A stretch of 64,000 bases of DNA from Oligoflexus tunisiensis (GTDB lineage Bacteria > Bdellovibrionota_B > Oligoflexia > Oligoflexales > Oligoflexaceae): NCBI RefSeq assembly GCF_001748245.1, contig NZ_BDFO01000001.1:4353461-4417460 (forward strand). The letters are read 5' to 3'. The notes below the pieces were generated by a model. It did no database searches. It worked only from the letters and a program-made list of their open reading frames with translations, and was not told the origin of the DNA. A program made the position numbers and the translations under genes. Below are positions 17,679 to 26,774 of this stretch, piece after piece; within the stretch, counting starts at the first letter, position 1; each line of letters starts with the position of its first letter.

Positions 17679-18663
17679 GCAGGCCCGCGTTCTCATCACG
17701 GGAGGCCTTGGCTTCATCGGCAGCAACCTCGCCATTCGCATGGTCGAGCGGGGCGCCCGGGTCACGCTGATCGATGCCATGATTCCCAGCTATGGCGCGC
17801 GCACCTTTAATATCGACAGCATTCGCGATCGGGTGCAGGTGAATTTTTCCGATATTCGCGAGCCCTATTCCGTGGACTACCTCGTGGCCGAGCAGGATTA
17901 TATCTTCTGCCTCGCGGGGCAGCTCAGCCACATCGATAGCATGCGGAATCCCATCAATGATCTGCAGATCAATTGCCTCGGGCATTTGAATGTGCTCGAA
18001 AGTTGCCGCAAGCATAATCCCAAGGTGAAGCTGGTTCTGACCAGCACCCGCCAGGTTTATGGCAAGCCGCAGTATCTGCCGGTGAATGAGCAGCATCCGA
18101 TCGAACCGGTGGATATCAACGGCATTCATAAACTGGCGGCCGAACAGTACTTTCAGCTCTACCATAAGGTTTACGGAATCGCCGCGACGGTCCTGCGTCT
18201 GACGAATACCTACGGACCGCGCATGGATCTTCTGAGCCAGGACAAGGGCTTTACCGGAATTTTTTTGCGCAAGGCCCTGCTCGGGGAAAAAATTCAGCTC
18301 TTTGATGGCGGGCATCAGCTGCGGGATTTCAATGCCATTGATGATGTGTTGGACGCGCTGGAAATCGCCGCCCTGGGCGATCATCCCGGCCGCATCTTCA
18401 ATCTCGGCCACCATCAACCGCACAGCCTGCGGGAATTCGTTGAGATTCTGGCCCAGCGCCTCCTCTTTGAAATCGAGGACGTCCCCTTCCCCGCCGAACG
18501 CAAGGCGATCGACATCGGGGATTATTATGGCTCCTACGAGGATTTCCACCAGGCCACGGGCTGGAAGCCGAAAATCCCGCTGCAGAAAGGTCTGGAGCAG
18601 ACCATCGATTTTTATGAAGAGCACCTGCAGCATTATCTGAAAAGCCATCGGAAGGACGTCTGA
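17665..18663 (+). CDS. NAD-dependent epimerase/dehydratase-family protein lacking the SDR tyrosine
   Basis: 332 residues, extended SDR fold. The Rossmann signature is LITGGLGFIGSN; LTSTRQVYGKP supplies the Ser/Thr strand. Where the family has YxxxK the sequence has NGIHKLAAEQY, so Lys is kept but the catalytic Tyr is Asn. RLTNTYGPRMD is the substrate-binding strand. Some epimerase-like proteins in glycan clusters have this NGxxK form, so it may use another base or be non-classical. GAGAGGAG lies before the ATG. Third gene of the glycan run. Confidence 0.88.
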   Translation: MSTFKQARVLITGGLGFIGSNLAIRMVERGARVTLIDAMIPSYGARTFNIDSIRDRVQVNFSDIREPYSVDYLVAEQDYIFCLAGQLSHIDSMRNPINDLQINCLGHLNVLESCRKHNPKVKLVLTSTRQVYGKPQYLPVNEQHPIEPVDINGIHKLAAEQYFQLYHKVYGIAATVLRLTNTYGPRMDLLSQDKGFTGIFLRKALLGEKIQLFDGGHQLRDFNAIDDVLDALEIAALGDHPGRIFNLGHHQPHSLREFVEILAQRLLFEIEDVPFPAERKAIDIGDYYGSYEDFHQATGWKPKIPLQKGLEQTIDFYEEHLQHYLKSHRKDV

Positions 18664-19433
18664 TGGAAGAGACCGCTTACCTGGCCCTCGCGGAAGCCGA
18701 GGATCATGGCTGGTATTATCGCGCGCGGCTTGAGGCTGTGGAAACTTTGCTGAAGCGCTTCGCTCCCCAACGATCAAGGCCTCTCCGAATACTGGATATC
18801 GGCTCCGGAACGGGTGGCAGCACGCAGCGGCTCCAATCCCATGGGGATGTGCTGGGCATGGAGCCTTCCGCACTGGCCCGCGAGCTTTCGCAGAAGCGTT
18901 TCCCCACTTTGAAAGTGGAACCCTGGACCATTGACGAATTGCCGGCCAGGGCGCCCCACGATTTCGACGTCGCCGTGATCCTCTGCGTTCTTTACCATCA
19001 GAATATCAAGGACCCGGCCGCCGCCTTGCAAAAGATCGCCAGCGTGCAGAAACCTGGTTCCATTCTGATTTGGAATGAGCCGGCCTACCCTTTTCTTTGG
19101 CGTCAGCACGATCGTCAGACCGCAGCCGGTCGCCGCTTCTATCCACGTTCCATGCATCAGCTGCTTCACGAGCAGGGCTATGAGCTGGTCTTTCAATCCC
19201 ATCTCCTGGGCTGGGCTTTTCCCATCGCCTGCCTTCTGGCGCTGAAGGATCGCTGGCGTTGGGGCGCGGATCGGCAGACGACCTCGGCCGAGGAAGGCAG
19301 CGATCATAAGCCGGTGCCTGGTCCTCTCAACCGCCTTCTGCGCTGGATCACATTCAGTGAATGGAGGCTCAGTCGTCTCGGTCTGGGCCTGCCCTTCGGT
19401 GTTTCGCATCTCCTCGTCGCCCGCCGGCGCTAA
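18663..19433 (+). CDS. class I SAM-dependent methyltransferase
   Basis: 256 residues. Motif I is ILDIGSGTGGSTQRL (about 40-54); the post-motif acidic residue lies at LGMEPS, and FDVAVILCVLYH is motif IV. The C-terminal third is a basic, possibly membrane-associated tail. Start and epimerase stop overlap as TGATG. As the last gene of the glycan run it may methylate the same sugar or its carrier; the substrate cannot be read. Confidence 0.85.
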   Translation: MEETAYLALAEAEDHGWYYRARLEAVETLLKRFAPQRSRPLRILDIGSGTGGSTQRLQSHGDVLGMEPSALARELSQKRFPTLKVEPWTIDELPARAPHDFDVAVILCVLYHQNIKDPAAALQKIASVQKPGSILIWNEPAYPFLWRQHDRQTAAGRRFYPRSMHQLLHEQGYELVFQSHLLGWAFPIACLLALKDRWRWGADRQTTSAEEGSDHKPVPGPLNRLLRWITFSEWRLSRLGLGLPFGVSHLLVARRR

Positions 19434-19511
19434 GAGGCGGCATGTTTTTCGCATGGATTTCGAACAGGACGGGAGGCCCATGAAGGGCCGCGTCTGATAT
19501 TCGAGGCCACC

Positions 19512-20261
19512 ATGAACACGTTTTTTATCGGCACTGCCGCCTGGAGCATCCCGCGAACCGCCACCAGTTTCTTTGCCCCCTCCGGCTCGCAGCTGGAACG
19601 CTATGCGAGCCGTTTCAAGGCGGTGGAAATCAACAGCTCCTTCTATCGCGATCACGAGCCCAAAACCTATGAAAAATGGGCCGCCATGACTCCCGCCAAC
19701 TTTCGCTTTGCGGTGAAGATGGCGCGCGCTTACACGCACAGCCGCGATTGGAAAACGACCGACCTTTTGCATACGGTCGACGGGTATCTGCATCTGGGTC
19801 AAAAGCTCGGAGTCATTCTGATTCAGCTGGCCCCGCGTCACGTTTTTGATCCTGATCAGGATCGGGACCTCTTCGCGGCCATCCGACGCATCTATGAAGG
19901 GCCGATCGTGGTGGAGCCAAGACATCGCAGCTGGGCCAGCCACGAGGCCCATCTTCTGATGCATGAAATGCGGATCGGCAAAGTGCATGCGGACCCGGAA
20001 CGCTGCCCCGACCTGAAGCCTGAATTCGTCAGTCCGATTCAATACTGGCGGCTGCATGGTTCCCCGGAAATCTATGCGAGTGATTATGCCTACGCGTACC
20101 TGCAGCATCTTGGGGAAACATTGCAAAAGGAAAAAGCCGCTGGACAGGATTCCTGGGTTATTTTTGACAACACGAAATTTGGTCGCGCTACTCACAATGC
20201 ATTGGAATTGGTGAATATTCTGGAGCGACCCGGTTTGGAGTCAGCAGGGGACATGAGGTGA
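19512..20261 (+). CDS. DUF72-family protein
   Basis: 249 residues. A TIM-barrel-like protein of the DUF72 (YecE) family: FIGTAAWS near the start, then KAVEINSSFYR, NFRFAVKMARAYTH, ILIQLAP, and VEPRHRSW. The second half has RLHGSPEIYASDY and ends with VIFDNTKFGRATHNALEL, the usual DUF72 close. Function is unknown in the family. It is 78 bases from the methyltransferase and may or may not be in the same transcript. Confidence 0.88.
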   Translation: MNTFFIGTAAWSIPRTATSFFAPSGSQLERYASRFKAVEINSSFYRDHEPKTYEKWAAMTPANFRFAVKMARAYTHSRDWKTTDLLHTVDGYLHLGQKLGVILIQLAPRHVFDPDQDRDLFAAIRRIYEGPIVVEPRHRSWASHEAHLLMHEMRIGKVHADPERCPDLKPEFVSPIQYWRLHGSPEIYASDYAYAYLQHLGETLQKEKAAGQDSWVIFDNTKFGRATHNALELVNILERPGLESAGDMR

Positions 20262-20486
20262 TGTTTTTGACCTGCACTGGAGCCTGCCTCTTTTCGCAGC
20301 GCCTTATGGAATTTTCAGGGGTTTGGAGTTTGGTACGAATCCTGAAAGTGTTGCAAAAGCCGGACAGGTTCCGGCCTATGTCCAACGCAGGAGAGACATC
20401 AGAGCAGGACAAAGACATGGATCGTGTGAGCGATCTCGAGCTTTGCTCCCGGTACTTCAGCCGAACCCATTGATGGATGAGTTGCA

Positions 20487-20519
20487 AGGAGGTTTTCGAT
20501 ACATGATCGAAAACCTCCT
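20487..20519. terminator. bidirectional hairpin between convergent genes
   Basis: AGGAGGTTTTCGAT (20487-20500), loop ACATG, and the perfect complement at 20506-20519. This 14-bp stem lies between the DUF72 gene and the convergent peroxidase gene, where a terminator is expected. The run of T is weak on both sides. The preceding 20262-20486 holds only a short doubtful frame. Confidence 0.6.
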
Positions 20520-20543
20520 GTTTCGTGGTTCTGGAGCCAGCAA

Positions 20544-22001
20544 TTAGAGGACGTAGAGGAAGGCCAGAAGATCTTTCTTCTCAGCTTCGGTCAGACGCAG
20601 TTCCAGAACGAGATTGAAGAATTCCACCGTATCATCCAGCGTCAAGAGGCGACCGTCGTGCAGATACGGAGGGGAATGACGAATGCCGCGCAGAGGGAAG
20701 GTCTTGATGGGACCGACCGACGTCATCAGCCGCCCATTGACGTTCTGCGGCTTAAAGAAGCGTTCCGCCTTCAGATCATGCATGCTGTTATCGGTAAAAT
20801 AAGGCCCGGGATGGCAGCTGGCACATTCGGCCTTGCCGTAGAAAAGCTCTTCGCCGCGCAGCTCGGCAGACGTCGCCACTGCGGGAATCAAGCGGCCATT
20901 GATATCAAGTTTTGGCGCCGGTGGGAAATCCAGAATGGACTGGAATTCGGCCATATGCGCGACCTGAAGCGCACGGTCGAGCTTGTTAAAGCCTTTCTTG
21001 GCCGCTGTCACATGATCCCCATCGAAGTAAGCGCCCAGCTGTTCGAATTCGGTGAAGTCCTCCACCGTTTTCATCGCCCGTTGACTGCCGAAGAGGCGTT
21101 GGATATTCAGGCCGCGCAGTGTCGGAACATCAAGACGCCGGCGGAACTCCTGAGGACGGGTCACCGGATCCAGGTGCGTGGCGCCATTGGTATGGCCGTT
21201 GGCATGACAGTCGAAACAGGAAATTCCCAGTTCCGGGCTATCCGTGCGTCGATCATTGGTCACGTTGAATTGCTGCTGGGCAAAGGGCGTCACGAGCAGA
21301 CGCAAACCATCCAGCTGCCGCGGCGTGAGGATGCCATCAAAAATTTCAAAGAAGTTTTTGTTCGTGATCAAAACACCCTGCGAAACATCCCCGAGATCAG
21401 GTCGTGTGGTCAGGAAAATTGGTGCAGGAAATTCCGGTAAAAAATGATCGGGAATATCCAGCTCCACATCGAAGCGTAAAAGATTGCGTCCTTCCGCAGC
21501 CATGATTTCATCGATATGAAACTGCGGGAGCACCTGCCCGCCTTCTTCATGACGCGGATGCGGCAGAGGCATGAAGCCGTCCGGGAACAGGTTTTGCTGT
21601 TTGATCTGTTCGGGCGTCATCTGCCCAAGCTGTTCCCAGGTGACATTTTCACGGAGGCGAACCCGCACACCCGTCTGGACCGGCTTGCCGCGACTCATGT
21701 AAATGTTCGCCTCAGCCCGCGAACTCATATCGTAGCGCGCATTGAGCATTTCATTCTGCTTGCGTTCGGCCTCCGGTTTCCCGGCCACGAGGCGGGCCCG
21801 CATGTCAGCAAACGATTCGGTGATGGCCACCGGGATATAACTCGTATCACCAGGACGCTCTGTTTCGGGTGGCTGCGCTTGATTGGGCGTGTTGCCCGGA
21901 GCAGGCGCGGCGCTCCGTTCCTTCTTTTGAAAGAGATCACTGCTCTGATGACAGGCGGAAAGACTGGTGGCCATGAGCACCACCACCGAAAAATTCCTCA
22001 T
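20544..22001 (-). CDS. dihaem cytochrome c peroxidase-like lipoprotein
   Basis: 485 residues. A lipoprotein signal ends in LSAC near residue 17, and a Pro/Gln-rich linker follows. Two c-haem sites are seen: CFDCHANGH and CASCHPGPYF, in the order and spacing of the CcpA/MauG superfamily. The C-terminus has the conserved FPLRGIRHSPPYLHDGRLLTLDDTV stretch (given here in parts: FPLRGIRHSPPYLHDG, LTLDDTVEF). It probably reduces peroxide or oxidises a partner in the periplasm, anchored to a membrane. It is long for the family because of the N-terminal 180 residues, which I cannot assign. Confidence 0.88.
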   Translation of the reverse strand: MRNFSVVVLMATSLSACHQSSDLFQKKERSAAPAPGNTPNQAQPPETERPGDTSYIPVAITESFADMRARLVAGKPEAERKQNEMLNARYDMSSRAEANIYMSRGKPVQTGVRVRLRENVTWEQLGQMTPEQIKQQNLFPDGFMPLPHPRHEEGGQVLPQFHIDEIMAAEGRNLLRFDVELDIPDHFLPEFPAPIFLTTRPDLGDVSQGVLITNKNFFEIFDGILTPRQLDGLRLLVTPFAQQQFNVTNDRRTDSPELGISCFDCHANGHTNGATHLDPVTRPQEFRRRLDVPTLRGLNIQRLFGSQRAMKTVEDFTEFEQLGAYFDGDHVTAAKKGFNKLDRALQVAHMAEFQSILDFPPAPKLDINGRLIPAVATSAELRGEELFYGKAECASCHPGPYFTDNSMHDLKAERFFKPQNVNGRLMTSVGPIKTFPLRGIRHSPPYLHDGRLLTLDDTVEFFNLVLELRLTEAEKKDLLAFLYVL

Positions 22002-22223
22002 GACAAGACTCCCTTACAGTCTGGATGGAGGCAAGAAAGATCGACTCTGACCGCCACAGTAAAAAGAGAGGGCAGCGCATGGCTGCTGGGAAGATTCCGC
22101 AATTTCTGCAGAAAAATAGGATGAAGATTCGGTTCGGTAGGATTTTTGAGAAATTAACTCAAACCTGGAACGAAATCTGCACTTTGAAAAGCGGTGTCCG
22201 TCGTTTTAATCAGGAGGTGCACG

Positions 22224-23114
22224 ATGCAATTCAACAATTCAGAAATGGAGAACGAACGACCGACTCCTCCATTTCCCGCGCGCAAAATTCCCAAACCAGG
22301 ATTGGAGAAGGACCTGGAACCCCGCCCCCAGTATGAAGGTTTGGAATATCGCGGCTCAGGAAAACTCGAAGGGAAAGTGGCGCTCATCACCGGGGGTGAC
22401 TCGGGAATAGGGCGGGCGGTTGCTGTCCACTATGCGAAGGAAGGCGCGGACGTTGCCATCGTGCATCTGCCCGAGGAACAGGATGATGCCGAGGAAACTC
22501 TGCAAGCCGTGCGGGCATTGGGGCGCGGTGCGATCAGTATCCCAGGCGATGTCGGCGATCCTGAATTTTGCCGCCAGGCCGTAAAGAGCACGGTGAAAAC
22601 CTGGGGACATTTGGATATCCTCGTGAACAACGCCGCCCGCCAGAAGCACATTGAGAACATCGAGGATCTGGATGAGAAGGAATTTGAACACACCTTTCGC
22701 ACCAATATCTTCGGCTATTTCTATATGGCCAAGGCCGCGATTCCCGAACTTCCAGAAGGCGGCTGCATCATCAACTGCGGATCCATCACGGGCCTCGAAG
22801 GCAGTGCCGCGCTCCTGGATTATTCCGCCACCAAAGGCGCCATCCATGCTTTCACCAAGTCGCTGGCGAAAAACCTGGTGAAGCGTAAAATTCGTGTGAA
22901 CTGCGTGGCCCCTGGTCCCGTCTGGACTCCGCTCAATCCGGCTGAACTCAAGCCCGAAGCCACGGCCCATTTCGGCGAGAGCACACCCTACGGCCGCCCC
23001 GCCCAGCCCGAGGAAATTGCGCCAGCCTTTGTCTTCTTTGCTTCATCGATCGATTCCAGCTATATCACTGGTGAAGTCCTCTCGCTGCTCGGTGGAGATA
23101 CCACGGCCGGATAA
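22224..23114 (+). CDS. SDR-family oxidoreductase (YhdG/YghA-like)
   Basis: 296 residues. The N-terminal 45 residues are the proline-rich extension typical of YghA-type SDRs (RPQYEGLEYRGSGKLEGKVA). Then TGGDSGIGRAV binds NAD(P), NNAA is the structural motif, Ser sits in GSITG, and YSATKGAIH holds catalytic Tyr and Lys. AGGAGGTG 5 bases before ATG 22224 fixes the start. The substrate is unknown. It stands alone and is followed by a terminator. Confidence 0.92.
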   Translation: MQFNNSEMENERPTPPFPARKIPKPGLEKDLEPRPQYEGLEYRGSGKLEGKVALITGGDSGIGRAVAVHYAKEGADVAIVHLPEEQDDAEETLQAVRALGRGAISIPGDVGDPEFCRQAVKSTVKTWGHLDILVNNAARQKHIENIEDLDEKEFEHTFRTNIFGYFYMAKAAIPELPEGGCIINCGSITGLEGSAALLDYSATKGAIHAFTKSLAKNLVKRKIRVNCVAPGPVWTPLNPAELKPEATAHFGESTPYGRPAQPEEIAPAFVFFASSIDSSYITGEVLSLLGGDTTAG

Positions 23115-23119
23115 CCGCA

Positions 23120-23160
23120 AGCCTGAGTCGTGAGTTTATTGACGATTCAGGCTGAATTTT
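23120..23160 (+). terminator. intrinsic terminator after the SDR gene
   Basis: AGCCTGAGTCGT (23120-23131) pairs with ACGATTCAGGCT (23142-23153), 12 bp with one G-T pair and a 10-base loop, followed by GAATTTT. It starts 6 bases after the SDR stop. Confidence 0.75.
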
Positions 23161-23266
23161 CGATTCCTCCAATCCCCGGCCTTTCGGAATTTACCCATAC
23201 CCTTAATTTAAAAGCCTTTATCCCGATAAATCTCTCAACTTGATCCCATCAAACCGAGGGGGCACG

Positions 23267-26050
23267 ATGCGTTTTCTTTTCACCTTATTTCTGACCCTGG
23301 GCCTTTCCTTCCCCTGTATGGGCTTTACCCTTCAGCCCGATACGGAACAGGTCGTGGTCGGCAACTTCAACTTTCTCGCTGATCCCACGCGCCAGCTGAC
23401 ACTAGAAGAAATTCGGACCCGCACGGATTGGAAGGTGAACGAAAAAGGCAGCTTCAACTTTGGTTTTTCCAAGGACAGCTACTGGATCACCTTTCAGGTG
23501 ACCAATGCCGTGCCTGAGCTGAGGCAGTGGATCCTGGAACTTGAATATGCGCCACTGGACTTTATCGACCTGCATGTTGTCCACAAGGATGGTCGCGTCA
23601 CCCATAAACGTGCCGGCGATCGCCTGCCCTTTGCCGAACGTGACATCGAATATCGCAGCAGCAACTTTATCCTCAAAATGGAAGCCCAGGAAACGGTCAC
23701 AGTTTATCTGAACATCCGGTCGGAGAGCTCCATTCATGGGCCGATTGTTCTCTGGTCACCTCAGGGGTTTATTGAAAAGGCCAGTCACGAGTTGACGGGC
23801 TTCTCCCTCTACACCGGCCTCATGCTGGCGATGTTACTCTATAACCTTTTCCTTTTTCTCACCATCCGCGATAAAAGTTATCTCTATTATGTGCTCTATG
23901 TGCTGTTCTACGGCTACACCATGACCTCGGTCTTTGGGCTCAGCTATCAGTACGTGACGCCCGAAGCGCCCGCCCTCGCCAACCTGATGGTTCCTGTCTC
24001 CATAGCCCTGGGCAGCATCTTCGTTATCCTGTTTGCGCAGGAATTCCTGAAACTCAATCAATATTCCGTCTGGATGCCGCGACTCTTTAAATTCTTCTAT
24101 GTTTGGGCAGGCTGCGCCCTCGCCGCCACCCCATTTTCCTATGCGCTCAGCATCAAGCTCGCCTCCGGCCTGACCATGATCGGGGCGCCCTGTGTGTTCA
24201 TCGCTGGTGTTGCCTGCCTCGGCAAGGGCTATCGGCCGGCCTACTTTTTCGTGCTGGCCTTTTCGCTCTTTCTCATCGGGATCACCATCAATCAGATGCT
24301 GACCTTTGGTCTGGTCGAACCGAGCCTCTTCGCACGTTACAGCGGGCATTTTGGTTCAACCGCGGAAATGATCCTCCTGTCCATCGCTCTGGGTGACAAG
24401 ATCAAATATGAGCAGAATCAGACCCGACGGGAGATCGTCCAGCTCAACAAGGACCTGAAGGAAGTCAATGAACATCTGGAATCGCGCGTGGAAGAGCAGA
24501 CGCGGGATATCCGCTCCATGCTGCAGCATATTCGTCTCGGCATCTTCACCATCGTCGAAGGCGGTCAGATTCACAAGGACTACTCATCCTTTCTGCAGAG
24601 AATCTTCCAAAGGCAGGATCTGGCCGGAGCCAGGGCTGCTGATCTCCTTTTCGAAGGCAGCGATGTGGGTTCCGATACGCGCAGTCAGGTCAATAGCATA
24701 TTGCAAAGCACCCTCGGTGAACCGGAATGCAGCTTTGATTTGAATGAAGGTTCCCTGCTCAAGGAAATCCGTAAAACCGGTCCCGACGGGCAGGCCAGGA
24801 TCCTTGAAATCGACTGGAGTCCGATCGTCAACCGTCGCGAGTTGATCGAAAAAATCCTGGTCACCATTCGCGATGTCACCCAGTTCCGGGAACTCCAGGA
24901 GGACGCGAACCTGAAGAAAAAGGAACTGGAATTCATCGCCGAGATCGTGCCGATTTCGCGCGAGCAGTTCGCCCGCTTTCTCAGTTCCACCGACAAGCAT
25001 ATTGAAGAGAATGAGCGCCTGATCCAGGCCAATGCCACGAAGAGCCTGGAGGCGTTGAAGATCATTCTGATCAACCTGCACACGCTGAAAGGGACAGCCC
25101 GGGCCCTGGGGCTCAGGAAACTGAGCGAGATCGTGCATGAGGCGGAACATTACGCAGCGCTTCTGCAGAGCGGCCAGGCGGACTGGAAGCAGGACCTTCT
25201 GCGCCGCGATCTGGAGCTGGTGAAGGCCACGTTCGAATACTATCGTCATGTCAACGATCAGGTTCTGGAGCGCGCTTCGAACCGGAGCAGCATCGAGCTG
25301 GATATTGCCAAGGTTGAAGCCATCCTGAATGAAATTGCCGGTCTGCATCAACAGCCCCTGTCGTCCGAATCCCGCAGCCTTTTTCAAAAGATCGATTTCA
25401 TGCTGTCGAAGGCCTTTCTGCAGCCCGCCTCTCTTGTGCTTCATGAGATCCTGATCAGCACCCAAAGGCTCGCCCGGGACCTGAACAAGGAAGCACCGAA
25501 ACTGGTGATCACCGACAACGGCTTTTTCCTGACGCGCGACGGGGCTGAGCTTCTGCGCAACGTGCTCAGTCACCTGACGCGCAACTCGATGGATCACGGG
25601 ATTGAAACCCGCGAGGAACGCCGGGCCATAGGCAAGGCGCCCCAGGGAACGATTACCGTGACTCTGGCCGAGGACAAGGATGGGCTGATCCTCCGTTATC
25701 AGGATGATGGACGCGGTCTCGGCCTGCAAATGATCAGAACGCTGGCCATGATCCGTGGTCTGGTGGACAGGGTCGATAACCTGAGCCGCGAAGAGCTGGC
25801 TCATCTGATCTTTATCCCTGGATTTTCCACCAGCCAGGCGGTGAATGAAATCTCGGGACGCGGCATGGGGATGTCGGCTATCAAGACCTACACGGAAAAT
25901 GCGGGCGGCACGCTCACACTGGAGCTGGGGTCCGCTGATCCGATGGAGGACTTCATTCCCTTCACCCTCGTCATGCATATGCCTGCGCGCTACTATCGCT
26001 CCTTCCCGGAATCTTTCCTGAAAAAGGAGCGGGGGTCTGCGGCCGCCTGA
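23267..26050 (+). CDS. 7TMR-DISM membrane sensor fused to HPt and CheA-type ATPase
   Basis: 927 residues. Signal peptide, then a 7TMR-DISM extracellular beta domain (to about 165), then seven hydrophobic helices (about 178-385, starting FSLYTGLMLAMLLYNLF). A coiled coil and PAS-like segment (IRLGIFTIVEGGQIHKDYS) follow. An HPt-like bundle has His605 in NLHTLKGTARALG. The ATPase has N-box HLTRNSMDHGIE (769 on), G1 DDGRGLG and G2 SGRGMGMSAIKTY, closest to CheA. No dimer-forming HisKA, CheW-like or receiver domain is seen. GAGGGGG before ATG 23267 sets the start. It likely senses an envelope signal and phosphorylates a separate receiver. A paralogue lies at 29403. Confidence 0.88.
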   Translation: MRFLFTLFLTLGLSFPCMGFTLQPDTEQVVVGNFNFLADPTRQLTLEEIRTRTDWKVNEKGSFNFGFSKDSYWITFQVTNAVPELRQWILELEYAPLDFIDLHVVHKDGRVTHKRAGDRLPFAERDIEYRSSNFILKMEAQETVTVYLNIRSESSIHGPIVLWSPQGFIEKASHELTGFSLYTGLMLAMLLYNLFLFLTIRDKSYLYYVLYVLFYGYTMTSVFGLSYQYVTPEAPALANLMVPVSIALGSIFVILFAQEFLKLNQYSVWMPRLFKFFYVWAGCALAATPFSYALSIKLASGLTMIGAPCVFIAGVACLGKGYRPAYFFVLAFSLFLIGITINQMLTFGLVEPSLFARYSGHFGSTAEMILLSIALGDKIKYEQNQTRREIVQLNKDLKEVNEHLESRVEEQTRDIRSMLQHIRLGIFTIVEGGQIHKDYSSFLQRIFQRQDLAGARAADLLFEGSDVGSDTRSQVNSILQSTLGEPECSFDLNEGSLLKEIRKTGPDGQARILEIDWSPIVNRRELIEKILVTIRDVTQFRELQEDANLKKKELEFIAEIVPISREQFARFLSSTDKHIEENERLIQANATKSLEALKIILINLHTLKGTARALGLRKLSEIVHEAEHYAALLQSGQADWKQDLLRRDLELVKATFEYYRHVNDQVLERASNRSSIELDIAKVEAILNEIAGLHQQPLSSESRSLFQKIDFMLSKAFLQPASLVLHEILISTQRLARDLNKEAPKLVITDNGFFLTRDGAELLRNVLSHLTRNSMDHGIETREERRAIGKAPQGTITVTLAEDKDGLILRYQDDGRGLGLQMIRTLAMIRGLVDRVDNLSREELAHLIFIPGFSTSQAVNEISGRGMGMSAIKTYTENAGGTLTLELGSADPMEDFIPFTLVMHMPARYYRSFPESFLKKERGSAAA

Positions 26051-26135
26051 AGGGATCGTGGCCTTCCCGCTCGTTTTCCGTTATGCTCCCTTTCATAGGA
26101 ATGTGGAGCCATAACGGGCTATTGAGGAGATCACC

Positions 26136-26774
26136 ATGAAGAAAAATTTCCTGGCCTTGCTCCTGGCGATCCCGGCGACGGGACTGAGCGCCCCGAAAAA
26201 GGTCACCGTCGCGACCGATCCCGGCGACGCCTGGCCCGCCGCCGCACGAAGCCTGATGGAAAAAGCGGCGCAGATCGTCTTTGATCGCATCAATGACCAT
26301 GACGTCGCGCAGTGTGCGTATCGGAATGCGTTCCGGGAGAATACGGACAAGGTGCGCCGGCAATGGAGCTCGCAGATCACCGTGCTGAATAAAAATGGAG
26401 AGGTCACACTCAGGATCTTGAAGAAAAAGCTGGATCGATCCATTCTGGGGCTGGCTCAGCTCAACAAGGCCCGCGTGGATCCGGAATTTTTTCGCATCCA
26501 CCATCTCGAGATCATTCTGAACGAGACCAATCTCAATCAGTTTGCTGACCAGTATCCGACGGCGGATGGAGGGGAGCTTGGGATTTGGGTGAATACGATC
26601 GCTCATGAGCTGGCGCATAATTTTGGTTACCGGCATGGCCACAGCGGGGTCTGGGCCAGGGACTATCCGGGATATTTTCCGACCGAACTGGGCTTCTGTG
26701 TGATGACGCAGGGGAAACACGGCAGTGATTTGGGGGATTATGAACTTCGCAGAAAATTCAAGGAAGCCCGCTAG
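26136..26774 (+). CDS. small exported zinc-metallopeptidase-like protein
   Basis: 212 residues. A signal peptide (KKNFLALLLAIPATGLSA) is followed by a single domain with HELAHNFGYRH near residue 155, a HExxHxxxxxH zinc site of the metzincin/zincin type. GAGGAG lies before the ATG. The last 35 bases overlap the next gene in another frame, so translational coupling is possible. Substrate and family are unassigned; a lipoprotein with HEIGH lies at 9104. Confidence 0.75.
   Translation: MKKNFLALLLAIPATGLSAPKKVTVATDPGDAWPAAARSLMEKAAQIVFDRINDHDVAQCAYRNAFRENTDKVRRQWSSQITVLNKNGEVTLRILKKKLDRSILGLAQLNKARVDPEFFRIHHLEIILNETNLNQFADQYPTADGGELGIWVNTIAHELAHNFGYRHGHSGVWARDYPGYFPTELGFCVMTQGKHGSDLGDYELRRKFKEAR

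Noticed and set aside
20258..20473. 71-codon plus-strand frame after the DUF72 gene
   Set aside because: It starts on the DUF72 stop without a good SD, and composition is not protein-like; kept as intergenic.
24584..25978. 464-codon minus-strand frame inside the first sensor kinase
   Set aside because: Antisense to the HPt and ATPase regions of a certain protein.
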